A DNA stretch of 64,000 bases from Lachnospiraceae bacterium. GTDB taxonomy: Bacteria; Bacillota; Clostridia; Lachnospirales; Lachnospiraceae. Of the stretch, positions 17,404 to 27,463 are shown piece by piece. The DNA lies in contig JAFSBX010000121.1 in NCBI GenBank assembly GCA_017437065.1, positions 1 to 64,000 of the forward strand, read 5' to 3'. The notes below the pieces were generated by a model. It searched no databases. It saw nothing but the letters and a program-made list of their open reading frames with translations, and was not told the DNA's origin. A program made the position numbers and the translations under genes. Each line of letters begins with the position of its first letter. Positions within the stretch are counted from its first letter, which is position 1.

Positions 17404-17628
17404 TAACCTCTCTATTCATTTCTAAACAGATATCCTAAAATCTAAGCGCTTTCTTCAAGGCTTCCAAGCCTATTAACAATCTGTTCCTTAGCTCGCATAA
17501 ATTATTGTTATGACTCTACTCAGAGTAATCCTCCGGACGCACCTCGCTCCGGTTTACGAATGTAATAAAAGCTTTTAGTACTTTTCGTCTAAAAAATCAT
17601 ACGGAACCTTACCTTTCTTAAGTCATTA
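17404..17628. other. Non-coding gap with small hairpins
   Basis: No convincing ORF on either strand. Two small stems are visible, around ACTCT-GAGT-AGAGT and CCGGA...TCCGG on the minus strand (about 17512-17556). The gap separates an FkbM remnant from the GT2 gene and may be recombination debris. Confidence 0.4.
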
Positions 17629-18094
17629 TGAAAGTAGAACCGTCCCCTTCTATCCATATCGGTCTCATCTCATTTTGTTCTAATAATTCAAACATATTGC
17701 AAATTCTATCTATTGCATTTATATCCAATGCATATTGGTTTCATCAAAATCAACACATCACATTCGGTAAATTTCCACTTTCAATAATGCTGTTAATCAC
17801 TTCATATTCCATGCCTTCAACATCTATTTTAATAAGTTTAAATTTCTCTACTTGTAATTTTTGTAGCAACGTTTTGTATGTATAACACTTCGCTTCAAAA
17901 TACTCTTCAGTATCTTGCAAATTTACAATTGAACACGAAACATGTTCCTCATTCTGTGAAAAATAGAATTTTTGCATCTTATCTACATATGATACCTCTA
18001 CAGACATATATTTCACTTTTCTCATTGCTTCTTTACTAAATTCATATGGTATATTCGTATTATTCACATAGAATATTTCTTCTTGCTCAACCAC
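17629..18094 (-). pseudogene. FkbM methyltransferase remnant (C-terminal part, frameshifted)
   Basis: The frame from 18094 encodes the middle of an FkbM methyltransferase, including FKLIKIDVEGMEYEV, but lacks the SAM-binding N-terminus. It stops at 17750 after SGNLPNVMC. The expected continuation, CVDFDE and then RPIWIEGDGSTF, is present downstream in shifted frames down to 17629. The gene is therefore truncated at the start and frameshifted near the end. A second, closely related remnant lies at 27464-27676. Loss of function is very likely. Confidence 0.75.
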
Positions 18095-18194
18095 AATTTT
18101 TGATATTTATACCTCATTTTCTTTTCTCTTTGATATAATTTCGTTCTGCTACCTATTAGTAATGTCAAATTTACTACCTTATCTTTGCTCGAGT

Positions 18195-19751
18195 CTATTT
18201 TATCTGAATACATGGATTATTACAAGTCAAAAAGTAATCCACATTTCTAACTCTCCCCGCATTCTCTATAAACTTCATATTTTTCTCGCAAGCCCCACTA
18301 TCCATCATAGCAAGAAATAGTATATCCGTGTTTTTAATCATTTCAATATCGGGAGTCCTTATTTCTATTCCTTCAAAATAACCAATCTTATATTTATCTA
18401 TTACGCCAATCACTTCAAGTGAAAGCAACCTACACCATTCCATAGCAATCTTTCCCCAAAAGCCAGCACCCCAAATCACCGCAGTTTCATACGATTTCTC
18501 ATCTATCACCTGCTTTATATGAAATAAAAACCACAATGCCTTTTTAGTTTCCTCGGAATATAAGCCAATATTAACAGTCTTTCCAAACCGCAACACAGTA
18601 TCAAATGAATTCCTACCCTCCCAAAACCCATTTTCATTCCTAACATAATTTTGCAAAATATCTTTATAATACTCTTCCAATTTTTGAAAACTCACTTCTG
18701 ACGTATGATTTAAAAGATAAGTATCATATGCCCTATCTATAATACCTTTAATTCTGTTTTCTTCTTTGGAAAGCATATATCTTTCAAATGCAATGTATAT
18801 ATCATCTACTGTATATCCTTTTGTCAAAAATCCATTTTCTTCATCATGTAAAAGCTCTGGAATCCCCGCTACAGGTGTCGCAATCACAGGAACTCGATTT
18901 CCCATTGCTTCCACGATTACTCCCGGGTATGACTCAGATGTACTTGCATGAATCATAATCTCAGATATACTTAAGTATTTTTCAACATCCTTGACCAATC
19001 CTTCAAATGAGACCTCTTCTGTCAAACCATGCTCTTTCACATATTCCTTGCAATATATTGCATATTCACTCTTATCGTCTCCCAAAAATCTAATATGCAC
19101 CGGAATCCCATTTAATTTACATTTTTCTACAAATTTAATAATCTTCAACTGACCTTTATGCTGAGCAATGACAGCTATATTTACCATCTCAATCTTATCT
19201 TGTCGCAAGTCTTTTTTTTCTGTATCCACATTAGTCTTCCTAATATACGGAACTCTAATGCATCGACTTTCAATACCAAGACCCTTCTGCCATTTTTCAC
19301 AGTAAAAATACGAATCTCCACTTTGGTAACGTGGAAACACATTCATCCATTTAATATTGAACATTCCGTCTGAAATCTGATATATATTCATGAGATGCGG
19401 AATCCCAAATTCTTGCGAAACATATTCAACTGTAATATTTAGTTGAATCGAATGAATCAAATCTGGCATAAAAGATTCAACAATACTTTTAACACTTTCA
19501 TAAGCCCTCATACAACTGCATATATCAAGATTCTCTATGCACGTCGCGATTGGATACTGCGCCGAAATATTCTCCAAATGATATAATTCGCACATATATT
19601 CATATTCCGGAATATGATTATTTTCCTCATTATTTTGAATCACTACCAATACCTGATAGCCATGCTGTTGCATAATAGATGCTTGTTTCATCAACACTGT
19701 TATTGCTCCACCCATACATTCTGGGTGAGCCAAAAAATATAATACTTTCAT
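18195..19751 (-). CDS. GT4-family glycosyltransferase with C-terminal Rossmann-like module
   Basis: A GT-B fold: N-terminal MKVLYFLAHPECMGGAI, then from about residue 185 VNIAVIAQHKGQLKII, VSFEGLVKDVEKYLS and the GT4 donor-site stretch STSESYPGVIVEAMG, followed by PVIATPVAGIPELL. The C-terminal 110 residues form the accessory module (TAVIWGAGFWGKIAMEW, DILFLAMMDSG). At 518 residues it is a normal GT4 (about 400) plus the module. It retains the E-x7-E motif. It is 51 nt downstream of the radical-SAM gene. Donor sugar unknown. Confidence 0.9.
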   Translation of the reverse strand: MKVLYFLAHPECMGGAITVLMKQASIMQQHGYQVLVVIQNNEENNHIPEYEYMCELYHLENISAQYPIATCIENLDICSCMRAYESVKSIVESFMPDLIHSIQLNITVEYVSQEFGIPHLMNIYQISDGMFNIKWMNVFPRYQSGDSYFYCEKWQKGLGIESRCIRVPYIRKTNVDTEKKDLRQDKIEMVNIAVIAQHKGQLKIIKFVEKCKLNGIPVHIRFLGDDKSEYAIYCKEYVKEHGLTEEVSFEGLVKDVEKYLSISEIMIHASTSESYPGVIVEAMGNRVPVIATPVAGIPELLHDEENGFLTKGYTVDDIYIAFERYMLSKEENRIKGIIDRAYDTYLLNHTSEVSFQKLEEYYKDILQNYVRNENGFWEGRNSFDTVLRFGKTVNIGLYSEETKKALWFLFHIKQVIDEKSYETAVIWGAGFWGKIAMEWCRLLSLEVIGVIDKYKIGYFEGIEIRTPDIEMIKNTDILFLAMMDSGACEKNMKFIENAGRVRNVDYFLTCNNPCIQIK

Positions 19752-19802
19752 ATTCTAAAATCCCTTATATATCTATTCTCCAATATTCCTTTGTCAGCAT
19801 TC

Positions 19803-21230
19803 TTAAATAATATAGAAAAAATCACATTTTGAACAAATCTCAAAAGCTTTTCTTCCATTGAACAACATTTCTCTTATTGCATTAAATTTTTCTCCATACC
19901 ATACATCAACAAGTGAATCAATACTAACATCTCCTAAAATACAATCCCCTAAAGTGTCATTTGAGCATAACTTTACCTTTCCATCCGGTGACACAACAAG
20001 CTGTTGATACGGTAAAGCACATGAATGATTACTAACATCAAAAAACTCTTTTCGATTAGGTGCCTGTCCCGCTCGCGAAGACAGTATTTCATCAATTCGT
20101 CTAACTCTTATCTGAAGCTTTTCCTGATAACCCTTTTCCAGATTCGCCTTACAATAGTCTACAATTTCCACAAGATTGTCATGAAGTTTTCTTTCCGTAG
20201 AATAATTGTTAATAATCAATTCATCTATATAATCTATTGAAGCCAAAAAATTGTCCAAATTTAACATCATACCATTACTGGTAATATTAATTTTTGCATC
20301 CGGAAGATTGGTTTTGGCGTATTTTATCCGTTCAATAATATTAGGATCTAAAAAAGGTTCATTAGCAGAAAACATACAAACTTGTCCTTTAAATTTTAGT
20401 TCCTTCAACTCCTTAATAATTTTGTGAAAAAGTTCATCACTCATATACTTTTTAGGCCTTTGGGGTGCTTTCGCGTTTACAGGACAAAACTGACATAAAC
20501 TGTTACATCTGTTTATTGTTTCTAATTCAATTATCTTAAATAGTGGAGTATCTCTGTTTTCAGATATTGTATTCACATATGTATTTACATTATCAACCAC
20601 ATGTGTTTCAATCATAGTATTAAGCCAATTATCCTCTTGTCCAACACGTTCCCATTCTTCTTCCTTTGGAAGTTTAACAATATCTGTATCACTCCAAAGT
20701 ACCCATAGCTGAATATCCGTCACATTCTTCTCATTTCTCAGAAGATAATAAATCTCAGCATGATGATTTCTTGAATAAATGTATATTGGTCTATTTTTTT
20801 CTTCATTACTGAGCTGCTCAAATTCGTCCAATGTAACATGTTTTATTTGCAACGGCAAAAACTCAAGATAAAAGTCTAAATATTCATGAAATTTGTCTTT
20901 TTCATTATCAGTAACAAGAATAACATTATCAACATCTTTTAGCCCTTTTTTTATGTCCGCATACTCCTCAAAGAACATCACACAATTATGTATCCCCAGT
21001 TCTGCAAGTTGTAACTTTATTTCATCATTATATTGATAATTAGCAATTACAACTTGTACATTATCCTTCATTTTCAATAATTCTTCCAAACTAAATAGTT
21101 TTTTCCCTAAGTACTCCTGTCCCCAGCGTGTTTCATCATTATCAACAAATCCTACAACACTATCACTACCAAAAAAACATAATGCCTGTTTTCCTATTAA
21201 TCCAGCACCAAAAATAATAATTTTTCTCAT
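19803..21230 (-). CDS. Radical SAM/SPASM-type protein with extended N-terminal Rossmann-like region
   Basis: The first 90 residues are the accessory module (IIIFGAGLIGKQAL, VVIANYQYNDEI); an extra 120-residue segment (about 100-220) of unknown type follows. The radical-SAM domain has C242-x3-C246-x2-C249 (CNSLCQFCPV), FSANEPFLDPN and APNRKEFF; the C-terminus has KLCSND and a last CxxC (ICSKCDFF). It is a paralogue of the product of 7338-8486. Two related radical-SAM proteins in one glycan locus suggest two similar steps. The reaction is unknown. An IS110 remnant lies about 190 nt upstream. Confidence 0.82.
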   Translation of the reverse strand: MRKIIIFGAGLIGKQALCFFGSDSVVGFVDNDETRWGQEYLGKKLFSLEELLKMKDNVQVVIANYQYNDEIKLQLAELGIHNCVMFFEEYADIKKGLKDVDNVILVTDNEKDKFHEYLDFYLEFLPLQIKHVTLDEFEQLSNEEKNRPIYIYSRNHHAEIYYLLRNEKNVTDIQLWVLWSDTDIVKLPKEEEWERVGQEDNWLNTMIETHVVDNVNTYVNTISENRDTPLFKIIELETINRCNSLCQFCPVNAKAPQRPKKYMSDELFHKIIKELKELKFKGQVCMFSANEPFLDPNIIERIKYAKTNLPDAKINITSNGMMLNLDNFLASIDYIDELIINNYSTERKLHDNLVEIVDYCKANLEKGYQEKLQIRVRRIDEILSSRAGQAPNRKEFFDVSNHSCALPYQQLVVSPDGKVKLCSNDTLGDCILGDVSIDSLVDVWYGEKFNAIREMLFNGRKAFEICSKCDFFYII

Positions 21231-21423
21231 TCTTTACACGTATAATCCAATTATCCTCTTTTGAGAGGTAATGGATTATTCTCCTTTCTCCCAATCTCTT
21301 TGGTTTTATAAAATACTCCATTATAATACTTAAAGTACTGTTGTTCTGTATCTATTTTTCTACATCTTTGGCTGTTCGGAGGTAACTCAGACCACAGCTT
21401 TCCGTCTATTACTGGTAATTAGT

Positions 21424-22270
21424 TTGTTAACGCTCAACGTTTCTATTTACGTGATTACACAGCCGAATTCTCTATTGAAGACATTAGTGCTTACTTCACA
21501 TGATTCTCTCTTCAATTCTGAGAATATAAAAATAGGGTTTGAATCAACTGCCCATTATGCCCTCAATCTTGAACTTTTCCTTGAGAATGCCCACCACAAT
21601 AACCAATGTTTTGGATCACACTTTTCCGGAATTCAAACCATTCTTCAATGAACGGCTTTCTAAAACAGCTTTATATCTTCTCGAAAACTATGGCTCTGCT
21701 GAGAAAATAGCTCGCATGAATTCTGCTTCCTACGATAAACTTCGCTGTATTTCCAGAGGGAAGTTTTCTATCCAGCAGTTTCTTCGTTTAAAAGAACTTG
21801 CTGCCAACACGGTTGGTGTCAATAACTCTATATTTGATTTAGAATTAAACAGTTTGTTGACGCTGTATAAATCTCTTTCCAACGAAATAAATACTTTGGA
21901 AACGGAGATTATTAAACTCATTGAAGAAGTACATCCACATTACATGTCCATTCTAGGTATCGGTCCCATTTCAGCCGCTGTCCTTTACGCTGAATATGGT
22001 GATATATCCAACTTTTCAAATCCTGGTCAGTCAGCTGCTTTGGGGTATTTGCAGAAATTAAACCGGAAATAAACGATTCTGGATAAAACTACACGGCAAT
22101 CGAATGGTAAAAACACGGCTCTTCCCAACTCCGTTACATACATCTTAATGCCTACCTTCCCTTAATTCGTTTTGACTTAACCTTTGCAACTTATTACATA
22201 AAGAAACTGATTAGAGTTATCTATACATTAGAGAAACAAGATATAGTCTTTAGCACTCAAAAACTACGCT
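21424..22270 (+). pseudogene. IS110-family transposase remnant
   Basis: Pieces of an IS110 transposase run on the plus strand, opposite to the host genes. The first piece (frame from 21424) has IGFESTAHYALNLELFLENA, the RuvC-like (DEDD) domain region. The longest piece (to 22072) has SKTALYLLENYGSAEKIA and ILGIGPISAAVLYAEYGDIS, the transposase_20 domain. A third frame from about 22066 gives FDLTFATYYIKK. At least two frameshifts break it and the N-terminus is incomplete. The 180 nt before it are non-coding. It is clearly inactive and splits the glycan operon. Confidence 0.8.
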
Positions 22271-22363
22271 AATATCTACTCTCTACATATTTATCAGTCT
22301 CACCTGAAATACGATGTATTCAGATGGTCTATTAAAGTTACCTTTTTTACAAAAAACTCTTGA

Positions 22364-23692
22364 CTATTTATAATCACCTATGCAGAATATTTCAATCTGA
22401 TTTCTAATTTTATCCATAATTTTCATAATATTGATTGTGTGTTCATGCGAACATTCGAAACACTCTATCCTTTTTTCCTCTATTGATTTTTTTGCTACCA
22501 TCATTTCATTTTCTAATCCTGGTTCTTTTGTTTCAGAAGTGTATTCTGCTACTAATCGTTTCTCATTATCATAAACCGACAGTTTGACAGGGTTATTTAT
22601 CTCATCAATAACAACGTATCCTTTTTCTCCATACACAATTCCTTGATTGTTTCCTGAACATCTTGTATCACAATACAATTCAGCTGTCTTGCCACTTTTG
22701 TACTGAATTATCAGCATCAAATAAACATCCGCACCTATTTCGAATTTATCACACTGTGCAATTATATTAGCAATGTCATACCCCAAACAACTTACCATAA
22801 AGTTAAGATTATATACACCCAGCTCATACAACGCACCTCCACCCAAATCGATATTTCTTATTCTCTCTAACGAATCAACCTTGTAATTAAAACTCGCATA
22901 TACACTCAACACTTCGCCTATAGTACCATTATGAAGAATATCTTTCAATATCGTATAAATTGGATGATATCGAATAGTCATTGCTTCTGCAACATATACA
23001 GAATAATCCCTAGCCAACATAAAAATTTCTTTCGCTTGCACTTCATTTATTGTAAAAGATTTTTCACACAAAATATTTTTACGATACTCAATACATTGTT
23101 TCATATTAACATAGTGTTCTGATATAGGAGTCGCTATGTATATAAGATCTACTTCGTCGTCCTTAAGCATATCTATATAACTTCCATACGCTTTTTCAAT
23201 ACCATGCTTAAAAGCAAACTCATCTGCTTTTTTTTGATTTCTAGAAGCACACGCTTGAACCTTTATATTTTGATGCATATTGAGTATTGCTATCGCCATA
23301 TAAGAAGCCATACCCCCACATCCCATTATTCCTACCTTAAAGCAGTTACCTTCATCACTATAATTCACCAAATTTACGCCAAGCACAATATTGGCCCTAG
23401 GGATTCCATATGTAGAATTTAGCATATTTGCAATATTCATACATATATCTCGATTCTCTATCATGATAATAATATTTTGTGTAGTTCTACTATCTAGATA
23501 TTCCAATCCATATATTGGCACATCTCCAAACTGTCCACGCTTATTTTTGTCAACAATTGCTTCTACAAAATAATTTTCATTGAGAAATTTATAATGATTT
23601 ATCAAGCACTTACCAGCTCCATAAACAATTACATGCGGTTTACAAGAAGTTCCCTGTTCAAAATCATCATTGACTCCTACTATTATTTTCAT
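22364..23692 (-). CDS. Gfo/Idh/MocA oxidoreductase with N-terminal Rossmann-like module
   Basis: Residues about 20-115 carry the accessory module (VIVYGAGKCLINHYKFL). From about 120 follows an NAD(P)-dependent Gfo/Idh/MocA dehydrogenase: KVGIMGCGGMASYMAIAI, LIYIATPISEHYVNMKQC, and the catalytic EK motif in NILCEKSFTIN, then the C-terminal beta domain (GGGALYELGVYNLNF). It probably oxidises or reduces a nucleotide-sugar or a glycan precursor. The start is ambiguous: ATG 23692 (MKIIVGVN) is preferred, with GGGG upstream; ATG 23716 is in frame. Either overlaps the upstream gene, implying coupling. Confidence 0.85.
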   Translation of the reverse strand: MKIIVGVNDDFEQGTSCKPHVIVYGAGKCLINHYKFLNENYFVEAIVDKNKRGQFGDVPIYGLEYLDSRTTQNIIIMIENRDICMNIANMLNSTYGIPRANIVLGVNLVNYSDEGNCFKVGIMGCGGMASYMAIAILNMHQNIKVQACASRNQKKADEFAFKHGIEKAYGSYIDMLKDDEVDLIYIATPISEHYVNMKQCIEYRKNILCEKSFTINEVQAKEIFMLARDYSVYVAEAMTIRYHPIYTILKDILHNGTIGEVLSVYASFNYKVDSLERIRNIDLGGGALYELGVYNLNFMVSCLGYDIANIIAQCDKFEIGADVYLMLIIQYKSGKTAELYCDTRCSGNNQGIVYGEKGYVVIDEINNPVKLSVYDNEKRLVAEYTSETKEPGLENEMMVAKKSIEEKRIECFECSHEHTINIMKIMDKIRNQIEIFCIGDYK

Positions 23693-24137
23693 CTTTAACC
23701 CCAGCCATCTTTTCATTCATTTCTGAACATATATCATAAATTAATTCTTGTATAGTTATTAACTTTTTTACCCCCCATCCTTCCAACTCTCTTTTTATTG
23801 TTTCTGCCCACCCCATAGGAGTAATTATTACTAATGTATCTTCTTGTACATATTTCGTTATCCTATCAGGGGATACACACGGAATCCCTTGATAATCATA
23901 CATTCCCTCACAAGTTATCAACTTGTCCGATATTGCCTTAATGTTACGCAATTGTTCCGCACGTATAAATTCTTCCACTAACCTTATCGCAAAATCTGTA
24001 GCTCCATAGATAATCACTGAAGAAATATTTTTGTCTTTTAAATAATTAGGTATAGTAATTCCATGTTGCAATAATCTAATCCATCTCATTGCAATATGAA
24101 ATTTACTGTCACATACCTCTTCAAACTTTGCTTCCAT
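23667..24137 (-). CDS. Stand-alone Rossmann-like module protein
   Basis: This 156-residue protein is little more than the module fused to its neighbours: SVIIYGATDFAIRLVEEFI (about 40-58), a middle G-I-P-C-V-S-P-D segment and VIITPMGWAETIK (about 107-119). Nothing catalytic is visible. It starts 3 nt after asnB and overlaps the oxidoreductase gene, so the three are tightly coupled. It may serve AsnB, which is one of the few enzymes here lacking the module, in trans. This is inference; no function is known. Confidence 0.7.
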   Translation of the reverse strand: MEAKFEEVCDSKFHIAMRWIRLLQHGITIPNYLKDKNISSVIIYGATDFAIRLVEEFIRAEQLRNIKAISDKLITCEGMYDYQGIPCVSPDRITKYVQEDTLVIITPMGWAETIKRELEGWGVKKLITIQELIYDICSEMNEKMAGVKDENNSRSQ

Positions 24138-24140
24138 AAA

Positions 24141-25916
24141 CTATACCTCCATTGCCTTTTTCCAAATATATGGCATCACCGCATTCCATATATCTGACCC
24201 GTCTACAAAATATCGTTTATCTTTTTTATAAAACTCATTTAGCCTTATATCAGCCGTTATTGGATTAACAATATCACACTCTATAAAATCCCTGGAACGA
24301 ACAATATCCCAGACGAATTCTTTCATCCTGCTATCCAGTAGCCACTCCGTCATGGGCGAATTAAATCCTATCTTATCTTTACGATACACTATTTTACTTG
24401 ACATATACGGTTCTGACATATCTCGGACAATTTTTTTACCAAATCCATCCTTGATTTTGGATGTCCATGGTATTGAAAAAGCAAAGGAAACAATCCTGTA
24501 ATCCATAAACGGCATCCTTATTTCCAGACCATTACTCATACTATAATGTTCATAACAACGCAGCAAAGTAGGAAGTGTTTTTTCGTGGGTTTCCTCATAT
24601 AAACAATTATTCAAAGTGTCAAACCTATCGTCATATACTTTTGCAATTGGTTGCAACATCTTCTTAAATTCTCCCATGGACACAGTCTTTACCACTCCCT
24701 CTGAACACATGTTTGAATATACCTCATATGCCCTTCTGATATCTTCTTCTGATGAATCTAGAGAAACAGCAGTCAACACATCAAAACTATATCCACCAAA
24801 CAATTCATCTGCACCATGTCCGTCCAGCGTTACCTTAATACCTGTCGATGCAATCTCACCATATGTTTGCATAAATGGTACGGGACTAGTAATATACGGA
24901 TCCTCACACATATACATATATTTATATAACTCTTGTGGCTCTATGTTTGGATTAATCTCAACCCTATTTATATTTAGACCAACATACTCTGCTGCTGTTC
25001 TTGCATACTCTGTTTCATCAATGCTTGTTCCCGGCATACTTGCCACAAAAACGCTTTTCCAATTTTTATTAATATTTGCTGTATTTTTGTCTTCTATATG
25101 TTTCATAAAACCCACAACCGCACTGGAATCAACCCCACCACTTAAGGCTGTGCCAACCGGCACATCACTTCGCATTCTGATCGCACAGGCATTTTCAAAA
25201 AGTTCTCGAAGCATTTCTACCTGTTCACCATAATTCGTCGGCACCTTTATCAAGTGTTCTAATGTATTCCACCAACGTTCAATCGCTAACGAATTATTGG
25301 CATATATTGCACAGTGTCCGGCTTTTATTTTATGAATATCCCTAATAACACTATTTTCTGTTGCTTCATATGAAAAATAGTCTTGTCTGTCAAAAATAGT
25401 ATAATTAATTTTCCTATCATGCATTATCGGAAACAACGCTTTCATTTCCGAAGCAAAATAAAAATTTCCACCATCTTTATAATAATATAATGGTTTCACA
25501 CCAAATCTATCTCGACTCAAAAATAGCTTTTTCTCAAAATCATCCCATATAGCAAGTGCCCACATTCCATTGCATTTGTACTGAAACTCCTTTCCCCATG
25601 CTATATATGCATATAAAATAACTTCTGTATCACTATTTGTTCTAAAACTATAACCAAGTAACTCTAACTCTTTTCGCATTTCTATATAATTGTATACCTC
25701 TCCATTATATACAATTGTATATCGACCACTTACATCCACCATTGGCTGTAACGCATCATCAGAAGTATCCAATATAGATAACCTAGTGTGCGCCAAATGA
25801 GCTCCTAAATATTCCGTAACCGCCCATGAATCAGGACCTCTATGTCTAATTTTTTGTATGCACTCTTTCGTCTTTTCAATATTTGTTTTTCCTATACAAC
25901 CATAGATTCCACACAT
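24141..25916 (-). CDS. asnB: Asparagine synthase (glutamine-hydrolysing) family amidotransferase
   Basis: Complete AsnB architecture in 591 residues. The N-terminal glutaminase begins with the nucleophile Cys2 (MCGIYGCIG) and has RHRGPDSW and YNGEVYNY. The synthetase domain has the PPi loop SGGVDSSAVVGF and DGHGADELFGGYSF. The enzyme transfers ammonia from glutamine to an adenylated carboxylate. In a glycan cluster such enzymes often amidate uronic acid residues instead of making asparagine, and that is my preferred role. It is flanked by a 1-nt gap to the upstream radical-SAM gene and a 3-nt gap to the stand-alone module gene. Confidence 0.92.
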   Translation of the reverse strand: MCGIYGCIGKTNIEKTKECIQKIRHRGPDSWAVTEYLGAHLAHTRLSILDTSDDALQPMVDVSGRYTIVYNGEVYNYIEMRKELELLGYSFRTNSDTEVILYAYIAWGKEFQYKCNGMWALAIWDDFEKKLFLSRDRFGVKPLYYYKDGGNFYFASEMKALFPIMHDRKINYTIFDRQDYFSYEATENSVIRDIHKIKAGHCAIYANNSLAIERWWNTLEHLIKVPTNYGEQVEMLRELFENACAIRMRSDVPVGTALSGGVDSSAVVGFMKHIEDKNTANINKNWKSVFVASMPGTSIDETEYARTAAEYVGLNINRVEINPNIEPQELYKYMYMCEDPYITSPVPFMQTYGEIASTGIKVTLDGHGADELFGGYSFDVLTAVSLDSSEEDIRRAYEVYSNMCSEGVVKTVSMGEFKKMLQPIAKVYDDRFDTLNNCLYEETHEKTLPTLLRCYEHYSMSNGLEIRMPFMDYRIVSFAFSIPWTSKIKDGFGKKIVRDMSEPYMSSKIVYRKDKIGFNSPMTEWLLDSRMKEFVWDIVRSRDFIECDIVNPITADIRLNEFYKKDKRYFVDGSDIWNAVMPYIWKKAMEV

Positions 25917-25917
25917 A

Positions 25918-27060
25918 TCACTCTGCCCACTCTCGTATATTAAATGTTGTAGTTTTCCATTCTATTCCCGCTGTCCAATTTTGAGGTTGACAATAACGAC
26001 AAGCTGGAATAGGATTGGTCAAAAATTCCATAATTTCTTCTGCGGACTCCGCTTTATAAATATCAATATAATCTTTCTCACAAACCTGCACATTCTGCTT
26101 AAAATATCTGTTAAATACATCAATATTCGGAACCACCGTACACGGGTATAATTTGCCATTTTTAAGCATATTGCACAAACCATTTCCCATATAACATTCC
26201 ATATAACTAATATACTTATCCTGGCTCCCTCTTAAATCTAATGGCTTGTGCAAAGAAGTTTTTACTACATTTCCGTCTTCTGCAAATTGAAACTCAACAC
26301 CATTATTTACAACGATTTCTTTTGCCTTATCATAATCAAAATTAATTGGATACTTAGTCACTACCATCCTCACATGATATTCTCTACAAATATCCCAAAA
26401 ATACTGTTCCTGCTTAGGTATAAGCAGACCATTTGTAAATATACAAATTTGGGTCTTCGGCAATTTCTTTCCTACTATTTTTATAAATTCTACTGCATTT
26501 TTATTTAGCAAAGGTTCACCACCCTCTAAATAGATTTCCGAAATGCTATACATTTCATCACAGAATAACTCAGCCATTCTCTGCATGTCGTTCTCAAACA
26601 CCCCAATATCCGCATACTTCTCATCTGCTAAAGGTGAAAAGTGATCACAGTTTTGACAATTCAAATTACAATGTTCTGCCAAATCTACTACGAATACGAG
26701 CTGTTTCCTTGGAAATCTCTTTCCAAGCCACATATCTTTTTTTTGTAATATTTCCTTAGTATAATATATATCTTTTTCTACAACACCTAACTCACGCAGC
26801 TGCTCTGACAATTCCAAAAAAAAACGCACACTGGCAATTATACAACACTCATAATCGATTCCCTTTATTTCATTTACACCAATTACACGATACCCGCCAT
26901 TTCCATTCTGTTGCTTAGCAACATCATTATCAGCAAAAATTATTCGTATTTCCTCGCTCATCGCTTTTATATCATCTGCTAGTTTATTCCCAGATAATGA
27001 ACAGCCAACAATAACCACATATTTATCATTCTTTTTCGCCTGTATTAATCGTCTCAGCAT
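25918..27060 (-). CDS. Radical SAM protein with N-terminal Rossmann-like module
   Basis: The first 105 residues are the accessory module (YVVIVGCSLSGNKLADDI, CCIIASVRFFLELS). The radical-SAM core follows with C131-x3-C135-x2-C138 (CNLNCQNCDH), YLEGGEPLLNK and ICIFTNGLL. A C-terminal cysteine group (CTVV, CRYC) could hold a further cluster. It differs from the two SPASM-type paralogues and resembles the radical-SAM domain inside the 812-residue fusion. The substrate is unknown. The ATG at 27060 begins the sub-operon with asnB. About 400 nt of non-coding sequence lie upstream. Confidence 0.82.
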   Translation of the reverse strand: MLRRLIQAKKNDKYVVIVGCSLSGNKLADDIKAMSEEIRIIFADNDVAKQQNGNGGYRVIGVNEIKGIDYECCIIASVRFFLELSEQLRELGVVEKDIYYTKEILQKKDMWLGKRFPRKQLVFVVDLAEHCNLNCQNCDHFSPLADEKYADIGVFENDMQRMAELFCDEMYSISEIYLEGGEPLLNKNAVEFIKIVGKKLPKTQICIFTNGLLIPKQEQYFWDICREYHVRMVVTKYPINFDYDKAKEIVVNNGVEFQFAEDGNVVKTSLHKPLDLRGSQDKYISYMECYMGNGLCNMLKNGKLYPCTVVPNIDVFNRYFKQNVQVCEKDYIDIYKAESAEEIMEFLTNPIPACRYCQPQNWTAGIEWKTTTFNIREWAE

Positions 27061-27463
27061 CTTTGTTTACCATCCTATCTCAAAATTTAAAATATACAGA
27101 ACCAAATCATTATTTAAAATAACTGCTATATTCTAAAATTTTTTTGAATTGTGTTCCGACATTATCACCCACATATGCATACTATATTCCTTTTCACTGT
27201 TACCATCTTTTTTATCCATCTTGAAATATAAAGAATTTCTCCAGCACACTACTTGCTACTATAACAATATTATGTTGCGTAAAAAACACTACTAATAATA
27301 ACACCACATAACCAAACATCACCACTACATCTGCAAAGATTATTCCTCGTCTTTTGTTTGCAATAAATCATTTTGACACCTTATGTTTATCGGCACTCTT
27401 CCTGTTATTGTTAATATTTATTATGGGAATATAAGCTCAAAACAACCCTTGTAGTACTACTCT
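27061..27463. other. AT-rich non-coding gap
   Basis: No ORF with coding character and no clear hairpin or promoter was found in this 400-nt stretch. It lies between an FkbM remnant and the radical-SAM gene and probably holds the promoter of the 27060-22364 sub-operon, though I cannot point to one. Confidence 0.4.

Noticed and set aside
17404-17628. Bridge-RNA or attachment site
   Set aside because: The hairpins are short, no transposase reads from here, and no repeated ends were found.
24616-25233. Plus-strand ORF of 205 codons
   Set aside because: It lies antisense inside asnB, a clear full-length gene, with no family signature.
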